Below, piece by piece: positions 8,020 through 20,072 of a DNA stretch of 64,000 nucleotides. Origin of the DNA: JBHFEI01 sp041928815 (GTDB lineage: Bacteria; Pseudomonadota; Alphaproteobacteria; Rhizobiales; Rhizobiaceae); assembly GCF_041928815.1 (NCBI RefSeq), contig NZ_JBHFEI010000003.1, forward strand, positions 248,001 through 312,000. The letters run 5' to 3'. Within the stretch, counting starts at the first letter, position 1. Every line of letters begins with the position of its first letter. Made by a program: the position numbers and the translations under genes. The notes beneath the pieces are model-generated. The model did no database searches. It was not told the DNA's origin and saw only the letters and a program-made list of their open reading frames with translations.

Positions 8020-8048
8020 GATATGCGGCTTTTCGCGCCGGCAGGCAA
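8020..8048 (-). promoter_or_regulatory. Putative promoter of the upstream sRNA copy
   Basis: Read leftward, TTGCCT (complement of 8043-8048), a 17-base spacer and CATATC (complement of 8020-8025) predict a start near 8014, at the base of the 5' stem. The match is weaker than for the other copy. Confidence 0.5.
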
Positions 8049-8220
8049 TCAATTATTGTGCAGATGAGCCATGCTTTAGGCGCATAACTGCATATTTTTG
8101 CGCCAATTTTCCGGATCATGCCGCCGCGGCCGGAAGCCCGGTGTCAAAGAGGCAGCAAAAACCATCGGTTATCCGGCCGACAACCGATGGCGCAAGATTG
8201 GGCGGTTCGAGGAACCGGCG

Positions 8221-9117
8221 TCAGAAGTTCCAGTTGCGGGCCTTGGCGACGATGAAATCGCGGAAGGCCTTCAGCTTGGCGGCGTTCTTCATCTCTTCCG
8301 GATAGCAGAAATAGGTGTCGAAGGAGGGAATGTCGGCGCTGATCGACAGCTGGATCAGGCCCGGATCCCGGCCGACGATATAGTCCGGCATCATGGCGAC
8401 GCCGATGCCGAGCAGGCAGGCGCGTTTGATCGACGTCTGGCTGTTGATCTGCAGGTGGGAGACCCGCGGACTGTCCGGCTCGCGCCCGGCGATTTCAAGC
8501 CAGTTGACGTCGAGCAGGTAGTTCGGCGCCGGCTCGCCGAAGGTGATGATCCGGTGATTGTCGAGATCCTCGACCGAGTGCGGCTCGCCGTAGCGGTTGA
8601 TATAGCTCGGCGCCGCATAGACATGCATGTGCACGGTGAAGAGCTTGCGCTGGATCAGGTCGGACTGCTGCGGCTTGCGCAGCCGGATGGCGCAGTCGGC
8701 GTGGCGCATGTTGACGTCGAGTTCCTCGTTGTCGAGGATGAGCTGGACCTGGACCTCCGGATAGAGGGACATGAATTCCTGCACCTTGTCCGTCAGCCAG
8801 CCCTGGCCGAGGCCGACGGTGGTGGTGATGCGCAGCTTGCCGCTCGGCTTGTCGGTGGTCTCGGTCAGCTGGACGCGCACGCTTTCGAGCTTCATCAGCA
8901 CCTCATGCGCGGTGCGGTAGAGGATCTCGCCCTGCTCGGTGAGAATCAGCCCGCGCGCATGGCGGTGGAACAGCTTGATGCCGACGTCCTGTTCGAGCGA
9001 ACTTACCTGGCGGCTGATCGCCGATTGCGACAGATGCAGCTTGTCGGCCGCATGGGTGAAGGAACCCGCCTCCGCCGCCGCGTGGAAAATCCGCAGTTTG
9101 TCCCAGTCAAGCGGCAT
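8221..9117 (-). CDS. lsrB: LysR-type transcriptional regulator LsrB
   Basis: LysR-family regulator of 298 residues. An N-terminal winged HTH (residues 4-63, WDKLRIFHAAAEAGSFTHAA with the SAISRQVSSLEQ recognition helix) is followed by a periplasmic-binding-protein-like effector domain with cysteines in HADCAIRL and KRACLLGIG and a single C-terminal FCYPEEMK. The assignment to LsrB rests on the overall sequence and on the conserved neighbours trxB, lrp and the AbcR sRNAs. In Sinorhizobium meliloti LsrB is known to control oxidative-stress genes and lipopolysaccharide genes and is needed for effective symbiosis; the cysteines are thought to sense redox state. It lies 209 bases downstream of trxB. 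Confidence 0.9.
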   Translation of the reverse strand: MPLDWDKLRIFHAAAEAGSFTHAADKLHLSQSAISRQVSSLEQDVGIKLFHRHARGLILTEQGEILYRTAHEVLMKLESVRVQLTETTDKPSGKLRITTTVGLGQGWLTDKVQEFMSLYPEVQVQLILDNEELDVNMRHADCAIRLRKPQQSDLIQRKLFTVHMHVYAAPSYINRYGEPHSVEDLDNHRIITFGEPAPNYLLDVNWLEIAGREPDSPRVSHLQINSQTSIKRACLLGIGVAMMPDYIVGRDPGLIQLSISADIPSFDTYFCYPEEMKNAAKLKAFRDFIVAKARNWNF

Positions 9118-9326
9118 GCCGTCCCCCTGCTTGGCGATCTGTCGCGTGCGGTTTCCCCCATCGCCGGATCACCGTTTCGTTGTCTCTGTCTCCGTCCCCT
9201 TGCGGCCGGAGCCGGGACGATGCGCGGTCGCCCGCCTTCTCGGGCAGGATTGCGACGCTCCTGTGACCTTCGGCCCGCTTCAGGCGGTGAACGCTCTCCC
9301 TTCGTCCGCCGCCCTCGTCGATCCGG

Positions 9327-10340
9327 TCAGATGGTCTCGAGCGTCTTCTCGCCGGCCGCATCCGCGCGGGTTGCATTATGCGGTGCGCTTTCCTGCGCCG
9401 CCAGATATTTTTCCGCCTCGAGCGCGGCCATGCAGCCCATGCCCGCCGCGGTGATCGCCTGGCGGAAGACGTCGTCGGCGACGTCGCCGGCGGCGAAGAC
9501 GCCCGGCACGTCCGTCGCCGTCGAATCGGGCGCGGTCCAGAGATAGCCGTTCGGCTTCTGGCGGAGCTGCCCCTCGAAGAGCTCCACGGCCGGCGCATGG
9601 CCGATGGCGACGAAGACGCCGTCGGTCGCGACGTCCTGGACGACGCCGGTGCGGGTGTTGCGCAGGCGCACGCCGTCGACCGAAGCCGGCATCGGCGGCT
9701 TTGCCGGCGCGCCGAGATATTCGACGACCTCGTGGTCCCAGATCACCCGGACGTTGGGCTTGGCCATCAGCCGCTCGCGCAGGATCTTTTCCGCGCGAAA
9801 GCCGTCGCGGCGGTGCACGACCGTGACGCTCGCGGCGATGTTCGAAAGGTAGAGCGCCTCCTCGACCGCCGAATTGCCGCCGCCGACGACGACGACGTCC
9901 TTCTTGCGGTAGAAGAAACCGTCGCAGGTGGCGCAGGCCGAGACGCCGAAGCCCTTGAAGGTCGCCTCCGTCTCGATGCCGAGCCATTTGGCCTTGGCGC
10001 CGGTGGCAATGATCAGCGCATCCGCCGTCCAGACCGTGCCGCTGTCGGTCTCGATGCGGAACGGACGCACGGCGAGATCGACCTTCGTCACGAGATCGTT
10101 GACGATCTCTGCACCGACATGCTGCGCCTGCTTCAGCATCTGCTCCATCATCCAGGGGCCCTGCACGGGCTCGGCATAGCCGGGGTAATTTTCCACGTCC
10201 GTGGTGATCATCAGCTGGCCGCCCTGCTCCATGCCGGCGATCAGCACCGGCTTCAGCATGGCGCGGGCGGTGTAGATCGCCGCCGTGTAGCCGGCGGGGC
10301 CGGAGCCGATGATCAGGACGTCGGTATGGCGGGTCGTCAT
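9327..10340 (-). CDS. trxB: Thioredoxin-disulfide reductase
   Basis: FAD enzyme that reduces thioredoxin with NADPH. The product is 337 residues and has the FAD site IIGSGPAGYTAA (from residue 10), the redox-active pair C136 and C139 in SACATCDGFF, the NADPH site VVGGGNSAVEEA (from 151) and the C-terminal FAD block GVFAAGDVADD. The ATG at 10340 begins MTTRHTDVLII, with AGGAAT eight bases upstream; a much longer in-frame extension upstream is not credible. Its position next to lsrB fits LsrB's role in redox control. It is divergent from lrp. Confidence 0.96.
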   Translation of the reverse strand: MTTRHTDVLIIGSGPAGYTAAIYTARAMLKPVLIAGMEQGGQLMITTDVENYPGYAEPVQGPWMMEQMLKQAQHVGAEIVNDLVTKVDLAVRPFRIETDSGTVWTADALIIATGAKAKWLGIETEATFKGFGVSACATCDGFFYRKKDVVVVGGGNSAVEEALYLSNIAASVTVVHRRDGFRAEKILRERLMAKPNVRVIWDHEVVEYLGAPAKPPMPASVDGVRLRNTRTGVVQDVATDGVFVAIGHAPAVELFEGQLRQKPNGYLWTAPDSTATDVPGVFAAGDVADDVFRQAITAAGMGCMAALEAEKYLAAQESAPHNATRADAAGEKTLETI

Positions 10341-10577
10341 GGGCAAATTCCTGTTGGGCAGATCCTGCGGTCGTTTCGGCGGCGCCGTCCCGGCATGCGT
10401 CCGGCGCCTGTCGTCCCCGTCATTTATGGGGGCAGGGCCTTCACATTCAAGGGTGCAGCGGCGTTTACCACAATCGGCGCGCGGCCCCCGTGACATTTTC
10501 GACGCGTCGGGCGAGATAGTCCGGTGCGGCACCGGCCGATTCCGGCCTGTGCCGGCCGCGACAAGGGTGACGCCAGC

Positions 10578-11045
10578 GTGTTCCGTGCCAGCCTCGATGC
10601 CATCGACCTGAAGATCCTCAAGGAATTGCAGGCCGACGGCCGCATGACCAATGTGGAGCTCGCCGCCCGCGTCGGCATCTCGCCGCCGCCCTGCCTTAGG
10701 CGCGTCCGGCAGCTTTCGGAGGGCGGCATTATCGAGGGCTATCACGCGCTGCTCAACGCGCCCGCCCTCGGCTTCGATCTCGTCGCCTTCTGCATGGTCG
10801 GGCTAAAACGCCAGTCGGACGCCAACCTCAAGGCCTTCGCCGCCGCGACGGCCGGATGGCCGCTGGTGCGCCAGGCCTGGATGGTCTCCGGCGAGAGCGA
10901 CTTCCTGCTGCATTGCGTCGCCGAAAACCTCACCCGTTTCCAGGATTTCGTCATCGAGGTGCTGACGGCGAACGAGGAGGTCGACACGGTGCGCACCATG
11001 CTGACGATCCGGCAGGTCAAGCGCGAAGGACTGGTGGCGCTGTGA
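10578..11045 (+). CDS. lrp: Lrp/AsnC-family transcriptional regulator
   Basis: Feast/famine regulator of 155 residues. The N-terminal HTH (LDAIDLKILKELQADGRMTN, then ELAARVGISPPPCLRRVRQL) is followed by a RAM/ligand-binding domain with VSGESDFLLHCVAENL. The GTG at 10578 has AAGGGTG eight bases before it and begins at the family N-terminus; an upstream ATG at 10524 would add 18 unrelated residues. In S. meliloti the lrp gene of this neighbourhood (lrp3) is reported to be cotranscribed with lpsCDE and activated by LsrB. Here it is convergent with the genes that follow and stands alone. Confidence 0.9.
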   Translation: MFRASLDAIDLKILKELQADGRMTNVELAARVGISPPPCLRRVRQLSEGGIIEGYHALLNAPALGFDLVAFCMVGLKRQSDANLKAFAAATAGWPLVRQAWMVSGESDFLLHCVAENLTRFQDFVIEVLTANEEVDTVRTMLTIRQVKREGLVAL

Positions 11046-11057
11046 TGGCCGCCCGGC

Positions 11058-11786
11058 CTACCAGCGCGTGCGGTCGCGCTCGTGCAGGGCGGCGAAGCGG
11101 CGGAAGGCGGTGTCGTTCGCCTGGAAGCGGTCGTAGAGCGTGCGCAGCAGGCTGCCGGCCGGCCCCTGATCGAAGAAGGGTTCGAGCCGCCAGCGCATGT
11201 TGCGCAGCGTGTCGCCCGAGCCGACAAGGAACATGCGCATGCCTTCGAAGAGATGCCTGCGGTTTTCCCTGAGGTCCGTCATCCGTTCGGGGATCGGGGT
11301 TTCGGAGGCGCGGCCGAAGATGAAGCGGTCGGTCTCGTAGATCTTCACGGTGGTGGCGAAGACCGAGGTCATCATCGCGATCGCCCGGGCGGTGGGATCG
11401 GCGTCATGGTCGGCGAAGGTGTCGGCGGCCGAAAGCAGCCAGCGCAGGTTGAGATGCTCGCAGAGGAAGTCCGTCTCCTCGTCCCACAGCCGGCGAAAGC
11501 GCGCATAGTTTCCAGGAATGTCGAATTCGCGGCGGATCAGCACGATCAGCTTCGCATGCTCGAACACCAGTTCCGGCTTGCCGGCGAACTCGATCCTGAG
11601 ATTGGCGACGTGGTCGTCGATCGAGGCGATGTGGCCGGGATAATGGACCTTGTCGCTCGGCTCGACCCGCCGCTCCTTCAGTGGCTGAAGGTCGCCGGCA
11701 AGCGTGCTGTGCTTGCCGCCGCCCCACCGCTTGCGGTGCCGGCTGAGCGAGAAGAAGGTTTCGAGCCGGCTTTTCTTGCGTGCCAT
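11058..11786 (-). CDS. Conserved-looking hypothetical protein at the LPS-core locus
   Basis: Not recognised. The 242-residue product has a basic N-terminus (MARKKSRLETFFSLSRHRKR), no signal peptide and no membrane helix, and is rich in Arg, Asp and Phe. Segments such as FDIPGNYARFRRLWDEETDF and MFLVGSGDTLRNMRWRLEPF suggest a soluble alpha-helical protein. The gene follows the FkbM gene by 97 bases in the same direction and probably ends the greA-lpsB operon, so a link to surface-polysaccharide assembly is possible. The start at 11786 avoids an upstream low-complexity frame. Confidence 0.75.
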   Translation of the reverse strand: MARKKSRLETFFSLSRHRKRWGGGKHSTLAGDLQPLKERRVEPSDKVHYPGHIASIDDHVANLRIEFAGKPELVFEHAKLIVLIRREFDIPGNYARFRRLWDEETDFLCEHLNLRWLLSAADTFADHDADPTARAIAMMTSVFATTVKIYETDRFIFGRASETPIPERMTDLRENRRHLFEGMRMFLVGSGDTLRNMRWRLEPFFDQGPAGSLLRTLYDRFQANDTAFRRFAALHERDRTRW

Positions 11787-11883
11787 CGGGGTCTCCGTCA
11801 AAGCCTTGGCGCCCTTGATCGTATCGGGCGGGTTGCGGGTCCGTCGCGGGCGCACCCGCCTGAGACCCCGGATCGTGAAACGC

Positions 11884-12738
11884 TCAAGCCCGCTCGAAGA
11901 TCGCGTTGAGCCGCGTGGTCTTGCGCCGCCTGTAGCCGTTTTCCTCGAGCAACGCGAATGTTTCTCCGGTGCCGTGGCCGCCATGTTCGGCAATGACGAT
12001 CTTCGGCAGCAGCGCCGTCGGGGCGGAGGCAACGAAATGCCGGAGCACGGTGTATTCATGGCCCTCGACATCGATCTTCAAGACGTCGATCCGGCTGAAA
12101 CCGCGCGCGGCCACGAGCGAAAACAGCGTGGTCACCGGCACGGTGGCGACGAAGGCCTCGTCGCCGTGATCGTCCGTGCCGATCGCGGCGAGCTTGTTCG
12201 TGCCGCGCTGGCGCGGATTGACGGAGAACTCCGCCGTCCCCTCATGGTCGCTGAGCGCGACGGAGACGAGGTCGATGGTCGCAAGCGCATTGGTGGCGAT
12301 GTTGAAGCGGATGCGCCGGCACATTTCCGCATCCGGCTCGACGGCGAGGATATGGCCGCCGTCCTTCATGCAGCGCGCGGCGTGGAAACTGTAGATGCCG
12401 GCATTTGCCCCGATGTCGATAAAGACGCCGCCGGGCTTCAGCCGTTCCTCCATGATGCGGAACTCGTCCGGATCGAAGAGCTGCGGCGCGGTGTAGAGTT
12501 TTTCCTCCGAAATATTGCCGCGCGGCAGCAGCCGCAGCCTGAGCCCGCGGATCTCAAGATCGAGCGGCGTGTCGAGGCCGTATTTCACCGGTCGGCGCAG
12601 GGCAAGTGCGGTCTGCTTCAGCAGCGGCGGCATCCGGTGGGCGAGCGAAAGGCGCAGTGCATTCGGCCAGGAGGGCCGGTAGGTGCCCCAGGGCATGCTG
12701 TCGTCGAAGGCGGGCGGGGGTGTGAGCGGTCTTGCCAT
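11884..12738 (-). CDS. FkbM-family SAM-dependent methyltransferase
   Basis: Protein of 284 residues with a Rossmann methyltransferase fold. The SAM motif VFIDIGANAGIYS (105-117) is followed by LAVEPDAEM and the FkbM block IDVLKIDVEGHEYTVL. FkbM enzymes usually O-methylate sugars or polyketides, so here it probably methylates a lipopolysaccharide-core or O-antigen sugar. The start ATG overlaps the stop of the upstream glycosyltransferase by one base (TGATG), so the two are translationally coupled. Confidence 0.88.
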   Translation of the reverse strand: MARPLTPPPAFDDSMPWGTYRPSWPNALRLSLAHRMPPLLKQTALALRRPVKYGLDTPLDLEIRGLRLRLLPRGNISEEKLYTAPQLFDPDEFRIMEERLKPGGVFIDIGANAGIYSFHAARCMKDGGHILAVEPDAEMCRRIRFNIATNALATIDLVSVALSDHEGTAEFSVNPRQRGTNKLAAIGTDDHGDEAFVATVPVTTLFSLVAARGFSRIDVLKIDVEGHEYTVLRHFVASAPTALLPKIVIAEHGGHGTGETFALLEENGYRRRKTTRLNAIFERA

Positions 12739-13538
12739 CAGGGTCGTCCGGTCCAGGCGGCCTTCAGCCAGGAAACGTCGCCGATGCGGCGATACCATTT
12801 GCGTCCCCGGCCGGAAAACACGTCGCCCATCTTCGGCGTGCCCGCGAAGACGACGATGCGCGCGCCGTGCGGTAGGGCGGGATCCCTGAAGAAGCTCGCA
12901 AGCGGGCGCGGCACGCAGGCATTCTTGAAGCTGACGCACCAGTCGCGCGGCCAGTAGTGCAGGTGGCCGTGCTCCGCGAGCTGCGCGCTCTGGAACTGCT
13001 GCGAGATCTCGTAGCCGGCGGTGGCGGCGGCCGGATCGGCGCGGTAGGCGTCGAGGATATAGGTGTGGGCGCCGATCTCGTAGCGGAACACCGAACTGTT
13101 GCCGACCGAGGCGAGGAAGCGGTCGCGCTCCGGGCGGATCCGGCGCAGGGGCTTGGCGCGGAACAGGTCGTCGTCGCGGATGATGCGGAACGCCCCCGGC
13201 ATGTCGAAGAAGCAGTCGATGTCGTCGACGATCACCAGATCGAGATCGAGGAACAGGGCGGTGCCGCTGAGGCCCGCGAGGTCCTTCTGGAACAGCGCGA
13301 GCTTGCGCCAGCGGTTGTCCCGGTGGCCTGCCGGCAGGTCGAGGTCCGGCAGGGGAAAGACCTCGATCCCGGCATCGAGGCCGCTCGCGTCGTCGGTGAA
13401 GCAGACGAAGCGGTGCGGGCGCTTCAGGTGCCGCCGCACCCCCCGATAAAGATTGTTGACGTAATCCCGGTCGTAGAGGCTGCCCCATTTCATGCACAGG
13501 ACATTGACGGTCTCGGTCGGCGTCCGGCTTTGCTGCAT
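12738..13538 (-). CDS. Glycosyltransferase with DxD motif (LPS-core cluster)
   Basis: Soluble glycosyltransferase-like protein of 266 residues with a GT-A appearance. It starts MQQSRTPTETVNVLCMKWGS, then HRFVCFTDD, and has the putative nucleotide-sugar/metal site LFLDLDLVIVDDID at about residues 100-113. The W- and R-rich C-terminal part (WYRRIGDVSWLKAAW) resembles family members of rhizobial polysaccharide loci. It lies 59 bases after lpsB and is coupled to the FkbM gene. Sugar and acceptor are unknown. Start 13538 was preferred over 13601, which would add 21 residues of poor quality. Confidence 0.8.
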   Translation of the reverse strand: MQQSRTPTETVNVLCMKWGSLYDRDYVNNLYRGVRRHLKRPHRFVCFTDDASGLDAGIEVFPLPDLDLPAGHRDNRWRKLALFQKDLAGLSGTALFLDLDLVIVDDIDCFFDMPGAFRIIRDDDLFRAKPLRRIRPERDRFLASVGNSSVFRYEIGAHTYILDAYRADPAAATAGYEISQQFQSAQLAEHGHLHYWPRDWCVSFKNACVPRPLASFFRDPALPHGARIVVFAGTPKMGDVFSGRGRKWYRRIGDVSWLKAAWTGRP

Positions 13539-13597
13539 CGTCGTCTCGTCTCCGGAAACATCGCCGGACAGGCTCGGCCCGCGAGCAGGGCGGCCCG

Positions 13598-14659
13598 TCA
13601 CGCCTCGGCACCCCGTGTATACGGATCAAGCAATGTTGCATAGACGTCATTGACGGCGCGTGCCTCGCCCGCAAGGGCGAAATCGGCGCTGACGCGGGCA
13701 AGGCCCGCTTCGCCCGCGCGCCGGGCGGCGACCGGATCGGCGAGATAGAGCGCGAGCGCATCCCGCAGCGCCTCGTAATCGCCGGCCGGCACCACGGCCC
13801 CCGTTTCGCCGGGGACGACCATCTCGGCATAGGCCCCCGCGTCGGAGGCAACGACCGCGACACCGGACGCCATGGCCTCGAGCGGCGTCAGCCCGAAGCC
13901 CTCGTTGCGCGACGGCGCGACATAGAGCGTCAGCCTGCGATACCACGGCGTGATGTCGTCGACCTCGCCGGGGAAGCGGATCCGGTCGGTGAGCCCCGCC
14001 TTGGAGACGGCCTCCGTCAGCGTCTCGCCGAAGCGCGCCTCCTTCGCCGTGACGCGGCCGCAGACGACCGCCCTCCATTGCGGATGGTGCGGCAGGAGCT
14101 CGATCATCGCCCGCACGAAGAGGTCCGTGCCCTTCTGGTGGCGGACGCGGCCGAAGCAGCCGACGAGCAGGGGGGCGTCGCCCGCGTCTTCAGGCTGCGA
14201 TTGGGCCGCCGCCCGGAAACGCGCCACATCGACGCCGTGGCGGATAACGCGATGCGCCACGTCGAGAAACGCGCCGGACCGGCCGCTCGTCGCGATGACG
14301 GCGTCCATGCGGCGGATGAGAAAGCGGGTATAGGCCGTGTGCCGGCGCTGGGCGGCAGAGGTGAAGACGAGCTTCAGCGGCATCCGCAGCCCGTCGCGCA
14401 ACAGGACGCCGACGGCCATCTCGTTGTTGCGGCGCGCATGCCAGATGCGGTGGCTCCGTCCCGGCGGCGGCGACCAGAGCCGCCAGAGCGACCGCCAGGC
14501 GATCTTCGGCAGGCTGTCCGGCAGGCCGACGCCGAGGGTGGCGATGCGAAGGCCGAGATCGGCCTGGCAGGGCACGAGCTGGACGATCGTCGAGGTCACG
14601 CCGGACAGGCGGCGCTTGAAGTTCAGCGCGATGACCTCGACGTCACGGATGTCGACCAT
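13598..14659 (-). CDS. lpsB: Lipopolysaccharide core glycosyltransferase LpsB
   Basis: GT4-family glycosyltransferase (353 residues) that builds the LPS core. In S. meliloti LpsB is a mannosyltransferase needed for a complete core and for symbiosis. The N-terminus VDIRDVEVIALNFKRRLSGV is strongly LpsB-like. The C-terminal half has FGRVRHQKGTDLFV (UDP/GDP-sugar domain) and the GT4 motif EGFGLTPLEAMASG (253-266). It starts 12 bases after greA, matching the known greA-lpsB linkage in rhizobia, and precedes the GT and FkbM genes. Confidence 0.92.
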   Translation of the reverse strand: MVDIRDVEVIALNFKRRLSGVTSTIVQLVPCQADLGLRIATLGVGLPDSLPKIAWRSLWRLWSPPPGRSHRIWHARRNNEMAVGVLLRDGLRMPLKLVFTSAAQRRHTAYTRFLIRRMDAVIATSGRSGAFLDVAHRVIRHGVDVARFRAAAQSQPEDAGDAPLLVGCFGRVRHQKGTDLFVRAMIELLPHHPQWRAVVCGRVTAKEARFGETLTEAVSKAGLTDRIRFPGEVDDITPWYRRLTLYVAPSRNEGFGLTPLEAMASGVAVVASDAGAYAEMVVPGETGAVVPAGDYEALRDALALYLADPVAARRAGEAGLARVSADFALAGEARAVNDVYATLLDPYTRGAEA

Positions 14660-14671
14660 GCGGGCGCGGGC

Positions 14672-15148
14672 TCAGCCCCAGGTGACGGAGAGGATCTCGT
14701 AGCCCTTGGCGCCGCCCGGCGCGTTGACCTCGATCGAATCGCCGACCTCCTTGCCGATCAGCGCGCGGGCGATCGGCGAGGAGATGGAGATGCGTCCCGC
14801 CTTCACGTCGGCCTCTTGGTCGCCGACGATCTGGTAGCTCTTCTCCTCGTCGGTATCCTCGTCGACGAGCTTGACGGTGGCGCCGAACTTCACCTTGGAG
14901 CCGGACATCTTCGACAGGTCGATCACCTCCGCCCGGGCGACGAAATCCTCGAGCTCGCCGATGCGTCCCTCATTGTGGCTCTGCGCTTCCTTGGCGGCAT
15001 GGTACTCGGCATTCTCCGACAGGTCGCCATGGGCGCGCGCTTCCGAGATCGCCTCGATGATCCGGGGACGCTCCTCCTGCTGGCGCCAGCGCAGCTCCTC
15101 CTGCAGCTTGACAAAGCCGGAGTGCGTCATCGGTACTTTCTCGACCAT
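14672..15148 (-). CDS. greA: Transcription elongation factor GreA
   Basis: Stimulates cleavage of the backtracked transcript by RNA polymerase. The 158-residue length is exact for GreA. The N-terminal coiled coil runs to about residue 75 and carries the acidic tip DLSENAEYHAAKE; the C-terminal FKBP-like domain has YQIVGDQEADVKAGRISISS and GKEVGDSIEVNAPGG. AAGGA lies eight bases before the ATG. It is the first gene of the leftward greA-lpsB operon. Confidence 0.97.
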   Translation of the reverse strand: MVEKVPMTHSGFVKLQEELRWRQQEERPRIIEAISEARAHGDLSENAEYHAAKEAQSHNEGRIGELEDFVARAEVIDLSKMSGSKVKFGATVKLVDEDTDEEKSYQIVGDQEADVKAGRISISSPIARALIGKEVGDSIEVNAPGGAKGYEILSVTWG

Positions 15149-15379
15149 TGCAGTGTCCTTCATCATCGGTGCGGGTGGGCTTTCTCGTCCTCCCGCACAA
15201 AAGAAAACGGTCGCCGGCGCGTTACCGCCGGAACCGTTCAAAACGTCAGAACGCCCTCTATAGCAGAAAGAGGCGCGCGAACGCCAGATTAATCGCAGCC
15301 GCCGCCCGCCCGGAACGCCGCCCGGAACATTGTCCATGGCGCCGGGTTAGGCCGGAGGGAACAATGAAAGGAGACTGCC

Positions 15380-16354
15380 ATGACGACGAGCCGATCCCCC
15401 GTGGCGGCGACGCTTGAGAAACAGCGCGACATCCAGAACGAGGTCGCCAGGGCCGATGCCGCTTCCAGCACCGGCAACGGCGACAGGCCGATGCAGGCCG
15501 GTGCGCGGCCCTATCCGGTACCGCCCTTTCCCGAGCAGCATCAGGCAAAACCCGGCGAGGAGGCGCGCCTCGATCCCCCGCCGCTCTATGATGCACCCTT
15601 CTACAAGGGGTCGGAAAAGCTCGCCGGCAAGATCGCGCTCATCACCGGCGGCGACAGCGGCATCGGCCGGGCCGTCGCCGTGCTCTTTGCCCGCGAAGGC
15701 GCCGATGTCGCCATCCTCCACATCGGCGAGACGCGCGATGCCGACGACACCGTCGCGGCGATCCGGGCGGAGGGGCGGAAGGCGCTCGCCATCTCCGGCG
15801 ACGTCAAGGACGCGGCCTTCTGCCGCAAGGCGGTCGCCGCCGTGGTCGAGGTCTTCGGCCGCATCGACGTCCTCGTCAACAATGCCGCCTTCCAGGTGCA
15901 CACCGCCGACATCCTCGATCTCTCGGACGCGCATTTCGACGAAACGCTGAAGACCAATCTGTACGGCTATTTCCACATGGCGAAAGCCGCGATCCCCCAC
16001 ATGGGCGAGGGGAGCGCCATCATCAACACCGGCTCGGTCACCGGCCTCGAGGGCAGCAAGGAGCTTCTCGACTATTCGATGACCAAGGGCGGCATCCACG
16101 CCTTCACCAAGGCGCTGTCCGGCCAGCTCGTCCCGCGCGGCATCAGGGTCAATGCCGTGGCGCCGGGGCCGGTCTGGACGCCGCTCAACCCGTCCGACAA
16201 GACGCCGGAGGACGTGGCGAAGTTCGGTTCGAAGACGCCGATGAAACGGCCGGCGCAACCCGAAGAGATCGCGCCGGCCTATGTCTTCCTCGCCTCGCCG
16301 CACTGCTCGAGCTACATCACCGGCGAGATCCTGCCGATCGTCGGCGGCTACTGA
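15380..16354 (+). CDS. SDR-family oxidoreductase with long N-terminal extension
   Basis: NAD(P)-dependent short-chain dehydrogenase of 324 residues, similar to YhdF/YhxD/glucose-dehydrogenase-like stress proteins. The first 78 residues are a Pro-rich extension (RPYPVPPFPEQHQ, then YKGSEKLAGK) typical of this subgroup. The Rossmann motif is TGGDSGIGRA (about 89-98), NNAAFQV follows, and the catalytic pair is in YSMTKGG. It ends SYITGEILPIVGGY as in the SDR C-terminus. AAGGAG precedes the ATG. The gene is convergent with carB, with 5 bases between the stops. Substrate unknown; the subgroup is often induced by osmotic or general stress. Confidence 0.9.
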   Translation: MTTSRSPVAATLEKQRDIQNEVARADAASSTGNGDRPMQAGARPYPVPPFPEQHQAKPGEEARLDPPPLYDAPFYKGSEKLAGKIALITGGDSGIGRAVAVLFAREGADVAILHIGETRDADDTVAAIRAEGRKALAISGDVKDAAFCRKAVAAVVEVFGRIDVLVNNAAFQVHTADILDLSDAHFDETLKTNLYGYFHMAKAAIPHMGEGSAIINTGSVTGLEGSKELLDYSMTKGGIHAFTKALSGQLVPRGIRVNAVAPGPVWTPLNPSDKTPEDVAKFGSKTPMKRPAQPEEIAPAYVFLASPHCSSYITGEILPIVGGY

Positions 16355-16359
16355 ACGCC

Positions 16360-19842
<3,483 letters not shown>

Positions 19843-20072
19843 GGGTCCGTCCGTCTTTACCGCCTGCGCGAAAAACCGGCCTGGGCGAGATGCCGCGGGC
19901 CGGATGCGCAAGGATCGTCTTTCAAGGCTAGGTGGGCCTTATAGGCAAGTCCGCGGCGCAAACCAACCCCATAAATCGACCGCTCCCAAGGAAAGTTGGA
20001 GGGCGGCTGCGACGGGGTGCCGCCCGCGCGGCGACGGATGCGGCGGCGCGAGGCCGCCGCTCTTCCGTGGTC

